From: Burkholderiales bacterium
GTDB taxonomy: Bacteria > Pseudomonadota > Gammaproteobacteria > Burkholderiales > Burkholderiaceae_C
NCBI GenBank assembly: GCA_016702555.1
Contig: JADJDV010000006.1
Span: 310,001-374,000, forward strand
DNA: 64,000 bases
Direction: 5' to 3'
Shown here: in pieces, positions 39,513 to 49,260 of the stretch
Numbering within the stretch: the stretch's first letter is position 1
Layout: the number at the start of each line of letters is the position of its first letter
Notes under the pieces: model-generated
The model's database searches: none
The model's input: the letters and a program-made list of their open reading frames with translations, nothing else
Told to the model about the DNA's origin: nothing
Position numbers and translations under genes: made by a program

Positions 39513-40700
39513 ATGGCGGATCGGGTGGTCATCATCGGCGGCGGCGCCATCGGCAGCAGCATCGCGCGCTACCTGACGCGGCCCGAATTCCAGGCCGTGC
39601 GGCGCTGCCAGGTGACGGTGATCGAGCGCGACTTCAGCTACGCGCGCGCCTCATCCGCGCTGTCGGCCAGCTCGATCCGGCAGCAGTTCTCCACGCCCAT
39701 CAACCTGGCGATCTCGCAATACGGCATCACGCTGTTGCGCCATGCGGCGCGCGAACTGGCCGTGCCGGGCGAGCCACCGCCGCAGATCGGCCTGCACGAA
39801 GGCGGCTACCTGTACCTGGCCACCCCCGCGGGCGAACAGACGCTGCGCGACAAGCACGCGCTGCAGCGCGCCAGCGGCGCCGACGTCGCGCTGCTGGCGC
39901 CGCATGAGTTGCGCGCGCGCTTTCCCTGGCTGAACACCGACGGTCTGGCGCTGGGCTCGCTTGGCCTCTCGGGCGAGGGCTGGTTTGACGGCTACAGTCT
40001 GCTGCAGGCGTTTCGCGCGCAGGCGCGGGCGCAGGGCGCGCGCTACCTGCCGGCCGAGGCAACGGGCTTCGATGGCGATGGCGAGCGCATCCGGCGCGTG
40101 CGGCTGGCTGGCGGCGAGGCCATCGAGGGCGAGGTCTTCGTCAACGCCGCCGGCCCCTGGGCGCGCCACCTCGCCGCCTGGGCCGGCATCGACCTGCCGG
40201 TGGCGGCACGGCGGCGCACCGTGTTCCATGTGACCTGCCCGACGCCGCTGCCGCGCTGCCCCTTGCTGATCGACCCCAGCGGCATCTGGCTGCGCCCCGA
40301 AGGGCAGGGCTTCATCACCGGCTTCGCGCCGCCGCCGGATCAGGACGGCGACGACCTGCCGCTGGATGAGCCCGACCACGCCGCTTTCGAAGACTTCGTC
40401 TGGCCCGCGCTGGCCGAGCGCATTCCGGCCTTCGAGGCACTGCGCCTGCAGCGCGCCTGGGCCGGCTATTACGAGATGAACCTGTTCGACCACAACGCCA
40501 TCGTTGGCCCGCACCCGGCTTGCGCCAACCTGGTCTTCGCCAACGGCTTTTCCGGCCACGGCCTGCAGCAGTCGCCCGCCGTCGGACGCGGCCTGGCGGA
40601 ATGGATCGTTTATGGTTCTTATGCAACACTGGACTTGTCGCCCTTGGGTTGGGAGCGAGTACTCGCCCACCGGCCGTTGCTGGAGCAAAACGTCATTTGA
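39513..40700 (+). CDS. FAD-dependent oxidoreductase (DAO family)
   Basis: A 395-residue flavoprotein. The N-terminal dinucleotide motif is VVIIGGGAIGSSIARYLTR, followed by a second FAD contact VIERDFSYARASSALSASSIRQQFS. A C-terminal GGxxGHGL-type motif (NGFSGHGLQQSPAVGRGLAEWI) binds FAD. The AGYYEMNLFDHNAIVGPH stretch resembles FOXRED1 and related sarcosine oxidase-like enzymes. The substrate is unknown. Confidence 0.87.
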   Translation: MADRVVIIGGGAIGSSIARYLTRPEFQAVRRCQVTVIERDFSYARASSALSASSIRQQFSTPINLAISQYGITLLRHAARELAVPGEPPPQIGLHEGGYLYLATPAGEQTLRDKHALQRASGADVALLAPHELRARFPWLNTDGLALGSLGLSGEGWFDGYSLLQAFRAQARAQGARYLPAEATGFDGDGERIRRVRLAGGEAIEGEVFVNAAGPWARHLAAWAGIDLPVAARRRTVFHVTCPTPLPRCPLLIDPSGIWLRPEGQGFITGFAPPPDQDGDDLPLDEPDHAAFEDFVWPALAERIPAFEALRLQRAWAGYYEMNLFDHNAIVGPHPACANLVFANGFSGHGLQQSPAVGRGLAEWIVYGSYATLDLSPLGWERVLAHRPLLEQNVI

Positions 40701-40705
40701 TTTCA

Positions 40706-40736
40706 ACACGAATTTCGTGTCACACGAAATTCTTGT
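40706..40736. promoter_or_regulatory. Twin palindromic operator before vapBC-1
   Basis: ACACGAATTTCGTGT (40706-40720) is a perfect palindrome about its central base. An imperfect copy, ACACGAAATTCTTGT, follows at 40722-40736, giving a 16-bp repeat spacing. They lie just upstream of the antitoxin start, as expected for autoregulation by a ribbon-helix-helix antitoxin. Confidence 0.7.
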
Positions 40737-40748
40737 AAACTGTCGCCC

Positions 40749-40985
40749 ATGAAGAACGTCACCATCACCGTCGAAGACAGCGTGCTCGAATGGGCGCGGG
40801 TGGAGGCCGCCAAGCGCGGCAGCAGTGTCTCGCGCATGGTGGGGGAAATGCTGGCCGAGAAGATGCGCCAGGAAGACGCCTATGCGCAAGCCATGCGCTC
40901 CGCGCTCCGTTTTGAATCGTGGGGCGCCAGCGAAGGGCCTTACCTGACCCGCGACGAAATGTATGAACGCGCTCGTTTTCGTTGA
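40749..40985 (+). CDS. Antitoxin, ribbon-helix-helix type (VapB-like)
   Basis: A 78-residue protein. MKNVTITVEDSVLEWARVEAAKRGSSVSRMV-type sequence (the strand followed by two helices) is a CopG-like DNA-binding fold; the acidic and flexible C-terminus (RFESWGASEGPYLTRDEMYERARF) would wrap the toxin. It overlaps the toxin gene by 23 bases. Palindromes upstream support autoregulation. Confidence 0.85.
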   Translation: MKNVTITVEDSVLEWARVEAAKRGSSVSRMVGEMLAEKMRQEDAYAQAMRSALRFESWGASEGPYLTRDEMYERARFR

Positions 40986-41418
40986 CACCAACGTTTTTCT
41001 CTACACCGTGGACGAGCGTGATCTGCCCAAGCAGGCGCGGGCGCGCGAGTGGGTGCGCTGGTGCTGGACCGAAGCCACCGGCCGCATCAGCACGCAGGTG
41101 CTCAACGAGTTCTACAACAACGCCATCACCAAGTTCCGCCGCGTGATGCCGGTGCAGCAGGCGCGCGCGCAGGTGCGCAATCTGCGCCAGTGGCAGCCAC
41201 CGCATCTGGACACCTACGTCATCGACGGCGCCTGGGCGCTTCAGGACCGCTATGCGCTCAGCTATTGGGATGCCCTGATCGTCTCGTCGGCCCAGCAACA
41301 AGGCTGCGGCTATCTGCTGAGCGAGGACTTGCAGCATCAGCAGCGATACGAGACCGTGCAGGTGCTGAATCCTTTTCTTGTTCATCCCGGCGATTTGCCC
41401 GCGTCCGAAGATGTCTGA
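40963..41418 (+). CDS. PIN-domain toxin (VapC-like)
   Basis: A 151-residue predicted Mg-dependent RNase. The PIN acidic residues are in LVFVDTNVFLYTVDERD, LNEFYNNAITKF and LSYWDALIVSSAQQQGCGYLLSEDLQHQQ, the expected order for VapC. The start overlaps the antitoxin gene. This pair lies between the FAD oxidoreductase gene and hisC, and its stop overlaps the hisC start region, so it is embedded in the his cluster. Confidence 0.88.
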   Translation: MNALVFVDTNVFLYTVDERDLPKQARAREWVRWCWTEATGRISTQVLNEFYNNAITKFRRVMPVQQARAQVRNLRQWQPPHLDTYVIDGAWALQDRYALSYWDALIVSSAQQQGCGYLLSEDLQHQQRYETVQVLNPFLVHPGDLPASEDV

Positions 41419-42511
41419 AATGCCCACTCCCAACCCCCTCGCCCGCATCCGCCACGACGTGCAATCCATGCACGCCTACGCGGTGCAGGATTCCACCGGC
41501 ATGCTCAAGCTGGACGCGATGGAAAACCCCCATCGCCTGTCGCCCGCATTGCAGGCCGAACTCGGCCGCCGCCTGGGTGCGATCGCCATCAACCGCTACC
41601 CCGGCGCGCGCATCGACGATCTCAAGCACGCGCTGCACCAGTACGCGGCGCCGCCCGCTGGCTGGTCGCTGATGCTGGGCAATGGCTCGGACGAACTCAT
41701 CAGCCTGCTGGCGCTGGCCTGCGACGTGCCTGGCGCCAGCATCCTGGCGCCCGTGCCCGGCTTCGTCATGTACGCCATGAGCGCGCAACTGCAGGGCCTG
41801 GCCTTCCACGGCGTTCCGCTCACGGCCGACTTCCAGTTGGATGAGGCCGCCATGCTGGCCGCCATCGCCGCGCACCAGCCCGCCCTCCTGTACCTGGCCT
41901 ACCCCAACAACCCCACTGGCACCTTGTGGGACCAGGCCGTGATCGAGCGCCTGATCGCCGCTCAAGGCACGGCCGGCGGCCTGGTGGTGATGGACGAGGC
42001 CTACCAGCCCTTCGCCGTCCGCAGCTGGATCGACAGCGTGCGCGCCGCCCCGCAGCGGCACGCCCACGTGCTCATCATGCGCACCCTCAGCAAGTTCGGC
42101 CTGGCCGGCGCGCGCATCGGCTACCTGCTGGGCGATGCCACCCTGGTGACTGAGATCGACAAGCTGCGCCCGCCCTACAACGTCAGCGTGCTGAACGCCG
42201 AATGCGCGCTGTTCGCCATCGAGCACGCCGACGTCTTCGCCGCCCAGGCCGCCGACATCCGCGCCCAGCGCGAGCGGCTGATCGAAGCCCTGCGCCAGCT
42301 GCCCGGCGTCACGACCTACCCGAGCCAGGCCAACATGCTGCTGGTGCGCGTGCCCGACGCGCGCAAGACCTTCGACGGCATGAAGGCGCGCCAGGTGCTG
42401 ATCAAGAACGTCTCCGCGCTGCACCCGCTGCTGGCCAATTGCCTGCGTCTCACCGTGGGCAACGCCGACCAAAACACCCGTATGCTCACCGCCCTGCAGG
42501 AATCGCTATGA
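41411..42511 (+). CDS. hisC: Histidinol-phosphate aminotransferase
   Basis: A 366-residue PLP enzyme. LDAMENPHRLSP at the N-terminus, GNGSDELISLLALAC, YLAYPNNPTGTLWDQ, VVMDEAYQPFA and RTLSKFGLAGARIGYLLGD, which holds the PLP lysine, all fit HisC. Two starts are possible: 41411 (used here; overlaps vapC by eight bases) or 41420, which has GAAG at a better distance. Its stop overlaps hisB (ATGA). Confidence 0.95.
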   Translation: MSEMPTPNPLARIRHDVQSMHAYAVQDSTGMLKLDAMENPHRLSPALQAELGRRLGAIAINRYPGARIDDLKHALHQYAAPPAGWSLMLGNGSDELISLLALACDVPGASILAPVPGFVMYAMSAQLQGLAFHGVPLTADFQLDEAAMLAAIAAHQPALLYLAYPNNPTGTLWDQAVIERLIAAQGTAGGLVVMDEAYQPFAVRSWIDSVRAAPQRHAHVLIMRTLSKFGLAGARIGYLLGDATLVTEIDKLRPPYNVSVLNAECALFAIEHADVFAAQAADIRAQRERLIEALRQLPGVTTYPSQANMLLVRVPDARKTFDGMKARQVLIKNVSALHPLLANCLRLTVGNADQNTRMLTALQESL

Positions 42512-43107
42512 AAACAGAAGCACGCACCGCGCAAGTGTCGCGCGACACCGCCGAAACCAGGATCACCGTCAAGCTCAACCTCGACGGCACCGGCCAGGCC
42601 AATTTGAATACTGGCATCGGCTTTTTCGACCACATGCTCGACCAGATCGCACGCCACGGCCTGATCGACCTCGACGTGCAGTGCGCGGGCGACTTGCACA
42701 TCGACGGCCACCACACCGTCGAAGATGTCGGCATCTGCATCGGCCAGGCCGTCAGGCAGGCCGTGGGCGACAAGAAGGGCATCACCCGCTATGGCCACAG
42801 CTACGTGCCGCTGGATGAGGCACTCAGCCGCGTGGTGATCGACTTCTCCGGCCGGCCTGGCCTGGTGGCCGACGTGCAGTTCACCAGCGGCATGATCGGC
42901 CAGTTCGACACCCAGTTGCTGCACGAATTCTTCCAGGGCTTCGTCAACCACGCCTTCGTCACCCTGCACATCGACAACCTCAAGGGCGTCAACGCCCACC
43001 ACCAGTCCGAAACCATCTTCAAGGCCTTCGGCCGCGCCCTGCGCATGGCGCTGGCGCCCGATGAGCGCGCGGCGGGGCAGATTCCGTCCACCAAGGGCAG
43101 TCTGTAG
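42508..43107 (+). CDS. hisB: Imidazoleglycerol-phosphate dehydratase
   Basis: A 199-residue monofunctional enzyme. Its metal ligands lie in GIGFFDHMLDQIARHG, DGHHTVEDVGICIGQAV, FFQGFVNHAFVTLHI and GVNAHHQSETIFKAFGRALRMA. It lacks the phosphatase domain of the E. coli fusion. Translation is coupled to hisC. The next his gene, hisH, is 8 kb away. Confidence 0.97.
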   Translation: MKTEARTAQVSRDTAETRITVKLNLDGTGQANLNTGIGFFDHMLDQIARHGLIDLDVQCAGDLHIDGHHTVEDVGICIGQAVRQAVGDKKGITRYGHSYVPLDEALSRVVIDFSGRPGLVADVQFTSGMIGQFDTQLLHEFFQGFVNHAFVTLHIDNLKGVNAHHQSETIFKAFGRALRMALAPDERAAGQIPSTKGSL

Positions 43108-43206
43108 TCCTACGTTTTGTGACTCCGGCTGGCATGCGTCTGCAGTGGGCGCCGTCAAGCGCAATTTGATGGCGGCTTAGATGCTTGTGTGACCGGCAGC
43201 GAACGA

Positions 43207-43230
43207 AGAAAAACCCCGCTTGCGCGGGGT
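43207..43230 (-). terminator. Intrinsic terminator of the DUF11 protein A gene
   Basis: On the minus strand an ACCCCGC/GCGGGGT seven-base stem is followed by TTTTC. It lies 31 bases past the stop codon. It may also limit transcription from hisB on the plus strand, although without a T-tract in that direction. Confidence 0.75.
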
Positions 43231-43260
43231 TCTCGGCGAGTTGGTTGCTTGTGCTGTCTA

Positions 43261-45989
43261 TCAGCGGTGCCGCTGCCGGCCACGCCAAGCCCCGCCCAGC
43301 ATGGCCAGACCGAGCAGCGCCAATGCCCATTCGGACAGCGTGGGGATCGGCTGTACCCCTTGCGGTGGAGGAGTTTCCCCTTCGGTGGGAGTGGACACAC
43401 ACAGCAGGCCCGTGCCCGCAGGGCAGCCGGTTGGCTTGGTCGGCGGTGGCTCGCAGCTGCTGACCGAGCAACTGGCGGGAACCAGGATTTCGTTCACGAC
43501 CGCGGTGACGCTTCTTGGCAACGGATTCACCACCTTGACCATCACGGTGACCCGGGCGAATCCGTTGGCGGGCACGCTGGTCACCGTGATCGGGCAGACG
43601 GTGCCAGCGGCAGCACCTGCTGTGCAAGTGCTTGTGCCGTCCTCAGTGACCGAGACCAGGGTGGTGCCCACGGGGATGATCTCGTTGAACTGGTAGTTCG
43701 TCACTGCGGTGCCGCCGACATTGGTGATGCGGATGACGTACGGTACCTCCTGGCCTGCGGTCAGCGGCGTGATGGTGCCTGCTGCCAGCGCTTTCTGCGT
43801 TGAGATGGAGGCGGCCGACTGCACCGTGGTGGACACCAACGCGCAATGTCCAGGCGTCGCCGTGTCCAGCACGGCACAGGCGGTGCCGGGCGTCGGCGCG
43901 GTGCCGCCGTTGAACGGGTCGCCGCCGCCGCCGACCGAGGCGACGTTGGTCACCGGGGTGGACGGGTGCACGCCGGCCGGCACGGCCGCCGCCGTCACGT
44001 TGACGGGCACTGCCAGCGTGGTGTTGTTGCCCGCCCCCAGATTGGGCGTGCCGGTGCAGCTCAAATTCTGGCCACTTGGTGTACAGGTCCAGCCAGCTGG
44101 CGAGGTGCCACCGAAAGTGATGCCCGTCGGCAGCGTGTCGCGCACCGTCACGACGCCGGTGGTGGTTACGGCGCCGGTGTTGGTGACCGTGAGCGTGTAG
44201 CTGGCGCCCGTCTGACCGATGGTCCAGGGGCCGTTGCCGGTCTTGGTGATCTGCAGTTTGGGTGCATTCACCGGGGTGGTCACCGTGCTCTTGCAATGCG
44301 AATCCGCCGGACAGCTTCCATCGCCGCCACCCGCGACGGAGGCGGTGTTGGTCACACTCGGTGCCGCGGCTGCGGACGGGGTGATGGTGAACGTCCATGA
44401 CGCAGTGCCTGTGCTCGCTGCCAACGCGGCCGCCGTCGTGCACGTCACGGTCTGACCTGAGGCGGTGCAGCCCGCCGAGCCCGTCGGCAGATTCGAGATG
44501 CCCAGGCCGGCCGGCACCGTGTCCGTCACGGTGATGCTCCCCGATGTCGCTGCCGTTCCCAGATTGGTGACGGTCAGCGTGTAGCTGGCGGGTGTGCCGA
44601 CGGCAAAAGTGGTGGCGCTGGCGGTCTTGACCAGCTGCAGGAACGGCACGCCGGCGGGTGCGCTGCTCACGCTTGCCGCGCAGCTGCTTGGGTTGCAGGT
44701 CATGCCCCCCGCGGGGCGGCTGACTGTGGCGGTGTTGGTGAGGGTGCCTGTCGTTCCATTGGGCACGGCCGCGCTGATCGTGATCGTGAGCGACCCGCCG
44801 GGCGGCAGCGTGATCCCCGAATAGGTCGTGCCCGACCGAGTGCCGCAGCTCGCGTTGCCCGCTGGCGTGCATGAAGGCGTGCCCGAGAGCGTCGTGCCTG
44901 TCGGCAGCACGTCTGCCATAGACACACCGGTCAGGGTGCTCGGGCCGGCGTTGGATACCTTGATGGTGTAGCCCAGCGTATCGCCAGTATTGGCGTAGAT
45001 CGCCTTGTCCACGGTCTTGCTGATCGATACCGTGCCTTGTGTCGTGACGGTGTCGGTATCGCGGGCGGTGTTGTTGCTGGGGTTCGGGTCGTCGGTGGTG
45101 GCCGGGTCGACGGTGGCCGTGACGGTGTTGGTCACCGAGCCGGTGGCGCCCGGTGCCACCGTGGCGCTGACGGTGAAGGTGGCGCTGGCGCCGCTGGGCA
45201 GGTTCACGGTGCCCAGTGGCGCCGCGTTACTGGCCGTGCATGCGGCGCCGCCGGTGGTGGAGGCGCAAGCCACGCTGGTGATGCTCAGGCCGGTGCCTGC
45301 CGTGTCGGTCACCGCGACGTTGTTGGCGGCATTGGGACCCGCGTTGCTCACCACGACCTGGTAGGTGGTGGTGCCGCCAGCGACGACCTCAGTCACGCCA
45401 TCGGTCTTGGTGATGCCGACGTCGGCCTTGTTGCGCACCGTGACGTCGCCGCCGCTGCTGGGCTCCTTGTTGCAGTAGTAGTCATTGCCGTGGTGGGTGT
45501 ACAACGGCCCATCGGCGTAGGCCGTGGTGCTGCAGGCTGGGATCCTGTTCGTGTAGGTGCCGGGTGTCGCCGTCAGCGGAATCTGCACCGGGACCACCAC
45601 CTCGCAATATCCGTTGGCCTGGATCACTCCACCCGTGATGCTGATGGTGACCCCCCATTGGGTGCCGACATGCTGCCTTTACCGATGCCGGTGCAGCTGG
45701 GGCTGGGTGTGATCGTCGGAGAACCGTTGACGACGAAGCCCACCCCCATGGACCTCAACGAGTCCACGAAGTTGACGATGTTTTGCGGTTGATCGAATTC
45801 GTTGATCAGCCGGATCGTCTTCTGGACGGTGTCCCCGGGCGATGCGTTGGCCGGGTTGATCGACACCTGCACCTTGAGGTTATCGGTCGGTGTTGGAGCC
45901 TTGCCTTGTGCGGATGCTGGCCCCGCAGATGCCAGCATCAGGCTTGCGACCGTTGCAACCCATGCGGCATATCTTGTGCAACGAAACAT
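43261..45989 (-). CDS. Secreted DUF11-repeat protein A with IPTL-CTERM tail, frameshifted at a G6 tract
   Basis: A large predicted surface protein. The start (MFRCTRYAAW) follows AGAAGGGA; a signal peptide ends SAGPASA. The frame breaks in GSMSAPNGG at six G residues (45651-45656); one more G restores NGGVTISITGGVIQANGYCE and a 909-residue protein (2,730 bases). After a ~150-residue N-terminal region come about five DUF11-type beta-sandwich repeats of ~120 residues, each with an ITKT or VKTAS start, YTLTVTN core and VTDTVPAG motif. A Pro/Cys-rich linker precedes the tail PIPTLSEWALALLGLAMLGG, followed by RGRQRHR, an IPTL-CTERM sorting signal. As sequenced only the frame from 45627 carries repeats and lacks a signal peptide. 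Confidence 0.82.
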
Positions 45990-46407
45990 TGTGATTCCCT
46001 TCTGAATTTGTGCCATAGGCTTGAGAAAAGCAGATTTTTCTTATTTGTGGTAATTGACGCAAGACAAATTTCGATGCCTGTTACAATTACCTCGCGTTGC
46101 TGGTTACTGTTTGGTGTGTCTCAAATCCGGATACTGGAACGCGCCTCCATCCCGGACACGGAACCTGCGCCCCAGCCGTTGCTTCCGCCACCTCGGCCAT
46201 CCGCCGACGTCAGGTTCACCAACAGCATGGGTGGATTCGGGTTTTCCCTTAAAAATCTCAATTGATCCACGTCAGATTGTTCGTCTGCGTAACTTGGGTG
46301 GATACAAATACATCTTCCTGTGATAGAAAGCATCCTGTCAGGTTTGCATAGTTTTGGACTGTGAAGGATTCACGGGACGTGCAAATATGCGTAATGGGAG
46401 TATCACA
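45990..46407. other. Gene-free divergent intergenic region
   Basis: 418 bases separate the divergent starts of DUF11 proteins A and B. It is AT-richer than the surroundings at both ends (AAATTTCGATGCCTGTTACAA-like on the left, AAAAATCTCAATTGATCC in the middle). It should hold both promoters, but no convincing -35/-10 pair was found. A short minus-strand frame at 46121-46333 has no recognisable features. Confidence 0.6.
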
Positions 46408-48119
46408 ATGAGCAGGTTAAGTGAGCAATCATCGGCTGCACGCGGCGGCTTGGGGCGGCGTATCGGCGCCATGGGTTTGAATCTTTTGCGCCGGGTGAGC
46501 AGGCTTCCGCTCGCTGCGGGGGTCTTGTGCCTGGGCACGCTGGGCATGACAACCGACGCGCTGGCAGCCATCAGCATCGGTCCGCTTCAGCAAACGTCGA
46601 TTTACATCGCCGAGAGGCTCAAGGAACAACCCAGCGGCAATGAGGCCCGTTGCAATTTCCTCAGCGTACCCATCACGGCCGATAGCGCGGGCCAGCCCGA
46701 TGTCTTCGTGCGAATTGAGGAAAGTTCGCCCAACCTGACGCAGGGCCTGTACGCAGACCCGCAAATCCACGTGGGGGAGGTGTTGCCGGGCCAGACCCGA
46801 ATCGTCTACTTCTATTTGTGCGCCGATCCTTCGGTGACGGCAAATGTGGTCAACAACCCGTTCACCGTCCACGCCTATGCGGCCAATCCGTCGTCAAGTT
46901 CGGCACCCGCGCCTATCTTGTCCAGCCAACGAACGGTCAATATCGAGTTCGCCGATACCAACGCCAGCGCGTCGAAGATCTACGGCACGACGCTTTCGCC
47001 GGCCACCAGCACCTGGGTGGGTGGCACCTACACCATGGCCGTCACCGGAACCGTGGGCAATGTCGGCGCGGATCAGCGCATCGTGTTCAGCCCGACGATC
47101 TTTCCGTCCTTTCGCGCCGACTTGTTCGAGCTGCGCAGCGTCAGGCTGGAGATCACCGGGTCCGGAACGCTCCCTGCGGCTTGTCAGGATAGCTCGGGTA
47201 ACGCCAAGATAACCGTCGATCGACTGGTCTGCGACGTACCGAAGGGCTGGTTTTCGGGGGCGAACGACGGAGCATTCACGATCACGTACACCTTCGTCAC
47301 GACCGCTCAGGGCCCGTCTTCGCCGGCCACGCCCTTGCAATACGTCGACAGCGGCCAGAATCTGAAGTATCCGAAAACCGCTGCGGCCACGCTGCCGCCG
47401 GGCTACCTGCCCTTGTTGCTCAACAAGGACGCCGCACCCGATGCATTTGCGTCTGCAGGCGGCACGACCAGGTATTCGGTCACCGTCACCAACCGCGCCC
47501 CGGGCATCGCGGAGTTTTCCGACTGGGTCGACACGCTGCCGCCCGGCGTCGCGTATGCCGGCAGCCCCACGATCAAGGATTCAAATGGCGGCAGCTGCGG
47601 CATCACGACCGCTGATTTCACCCAAGCGACCACTCCCAAGCAATCGGGTCAGGTGTTGACCTGGTCGCACCTGTTCAAGATTCCTGCTGCCAACCTCGGT
47701 GTCACCCCGCCCGTGCTCGGTGCTTGCACTCTGGAGTTCAACGCAACGATACCTGCTTACTCGGGCACGGCGCCGACGTCGCAGACGCATACCAACTGCG
47801 CGGTGGTCTGGAATCTTGGGACGCGAACCCCGGCACTGCCAGCAGCAGGCGCTTGCGCCGACGTCAACGTGAACCCGCCGCCGCAGTCCGGTACGATCAC
47901 GATCAACAAGAGTACCTTCCCGACGAACTTCAACGGTACCTTTAATTTCACCGTGACTGGCCCAGCACCCAGTACTGCGGAGAGCCCTCTCTCCGTGAGC
48001 ACCAGCAATGGGGTGGGGACCAACAGCCTGGCAGGGTTGACCGCGGGCTCCTGACCTGCTCCCCTCTAGCCGTACCAATCTGAAGTAGCAGGAGTCCGCC
48101 AACCAGGAGAATGGCGGAC

Positions 48120-48388
48120 ATGAGGAAGAGCAAGTTCACGGAGGAACAGATCATCGGGTTCCTCAAGCAGGCGGAGGCCGGCATGGCCGTGGCGGGAGAT
48201 CTGCCGCAAGGGCGGGTTTTTCACACGCGACGTTCTACAAGTGGCGCGCCAAGTTCGGCGGCATGGAGGTGTCGGACGCGAGGCGGCTGCGCGAGCTGGA
48301 GGCGGAAAACGCCAAGCTCAAGAGCCTGCTGGCCGAGGCGCATCTGGACATGCATGCGCTCAAGAGCGTTCTCGGGGTAAAGCGCTAG
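48120..48388 (+). pseudogene. IS3-family orfA (frameshifted)
   Basis: The N-terminus MRKSKFTEEQIIGFLKQAEA matches IS407-type OrfA. The frame then shifts twice: one extra base near 48200 (before EICRKGGF) and one extra T in a T5 run near 48223. After both, KWRAKFGGMEVSDARRLREL and LDMHALKSVLGVKR follow to the TAG at 48386-48388. Removing two bases gives an 88-residue helix-turn-helix protein. Either inactive or a base-calling artefact. Confidence 0.8.
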
Positions 48389-49260
48389 CCCCACAGGTCA
48401 AGCGGGAAGCCATCGGCCAGTTGATCAATCAGCATCAGATGTCCGAGCGGCGAGCCTGCAGGCTTGTGGGGCTGAGTCGAGACAGCTATCGCAACGCACC
48501 GGAGGCCAGCGCGCAGACCGAGGCGCTGAAGTCGAAGATCGTTGAGATCGCCTACGCGCGCCGGCGCTTCGGATATCGACGCGTGCACGACCTGTTGCGC
48601 CTGGAGTTCCCCGGCGTCAATCACAAGCGGGTGTACCGGCTGTACAGCGACGCCAACCTGGCTGTGCGCAAGCGCAAGAAGGCTCGCAGGCCGCCAGCCG
48701 AGCGCATGGGGCTGAACATTGCCACCAGGGTCAACGAGGTGTGGAGCATGGATTTCGTCAGCGACAGTTTGGCCAACGGCAGGCGCCTGAAGTGCCTGAC
48801 CGTGGCCGACGACTTCAGCCATGAGGCCGTGGACATCGCGGTGGACTACGGCATCAGCGGTCAGTACGTGACGCGGCTGCTTGACCAAGCGGCCCTGTTC
48901 CGCGGCTATCCGTCGGCCGTTCGGACAGACAACGGTCCGGAATTCACCAGCAGGGCATTCATTGCCTGGGCACAGGGCCATGGCATCAGACACATCCTGA
49001 TCGAACCAGGGCGGCCGATGCAGAACGGCTACATCGAGAGTTTCAACGGGCGGTTTCGTGACGAGTGCCTGAACGAGCACTGGTTCGAGACATTGCACCA
49101 GGCGCGCAACATCATTGCCGCCTGGCGTCGCGATTACAACGAGGTCAGGCCCCACGGCAGCATCGGACGGATGCCACCCGCGCGCTTTGCCGAGGAGCAT
49201 CGCCGGCATGCCGGCGATGCTCCTCGGCATCCCACCACTACAAGCAACGAGATCCAGTAA
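48241..49260 (+). CDS. IS3-family transposase orfB (DDE integrase)
   Basis: The catalytic subunit. The rve/DDE domain is intact: VWSMDFVSD, the second Asp in VRTDNGPEFTS, and the Glu in NGYIESFNGRFRDECLN. An N-terminal helical domain (SERRACRLVGLSRDSYRN, RRRFGYRRVHDLLR) precedes it. The frame is open from 48241, but the first ~50 codons overlap orfA and probably are not used; production is expected by -1 frameshifting from orfA, with OrfB proper beginning near 48391. Confidence 0.88.
   Translation: MARQVRRHGGVGREAAARAGGGKRQAQEPAGRGASGHACAQERSRGKALAPQVKREAIGQLINQHQMSERRACRLVGLSRDSYRNAPEASAQTEALKSKIVEIAYARRRFGYRRVHDLLRLEFPGVNHKRVYRLYSDANLAVRKRKKARRPPAERMGLNIATRVNEVWSMDFVSDSLANGRRLKCLTVADDFSHEAVDIAVDYGISGQYVTRLLDQAALFRGYPSAVRTDNGPEFTSRAFIAWAQGHGIRHILIEPGRPMQNGYIESFNGRFRDECLNEHWFETLHQARNIIAAWRRDYNEVRPHGSIGRMPPARFAEEHRRHAGDAPRHPTTTSNEIQ

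Noticed and set aside
46121..46333. A 70-codon minus-strand frame in the gap between the two DUF11 genes
   Set aside because: No ribosome binding site, no recognisable motif, and it sits in the divergent promoter region.
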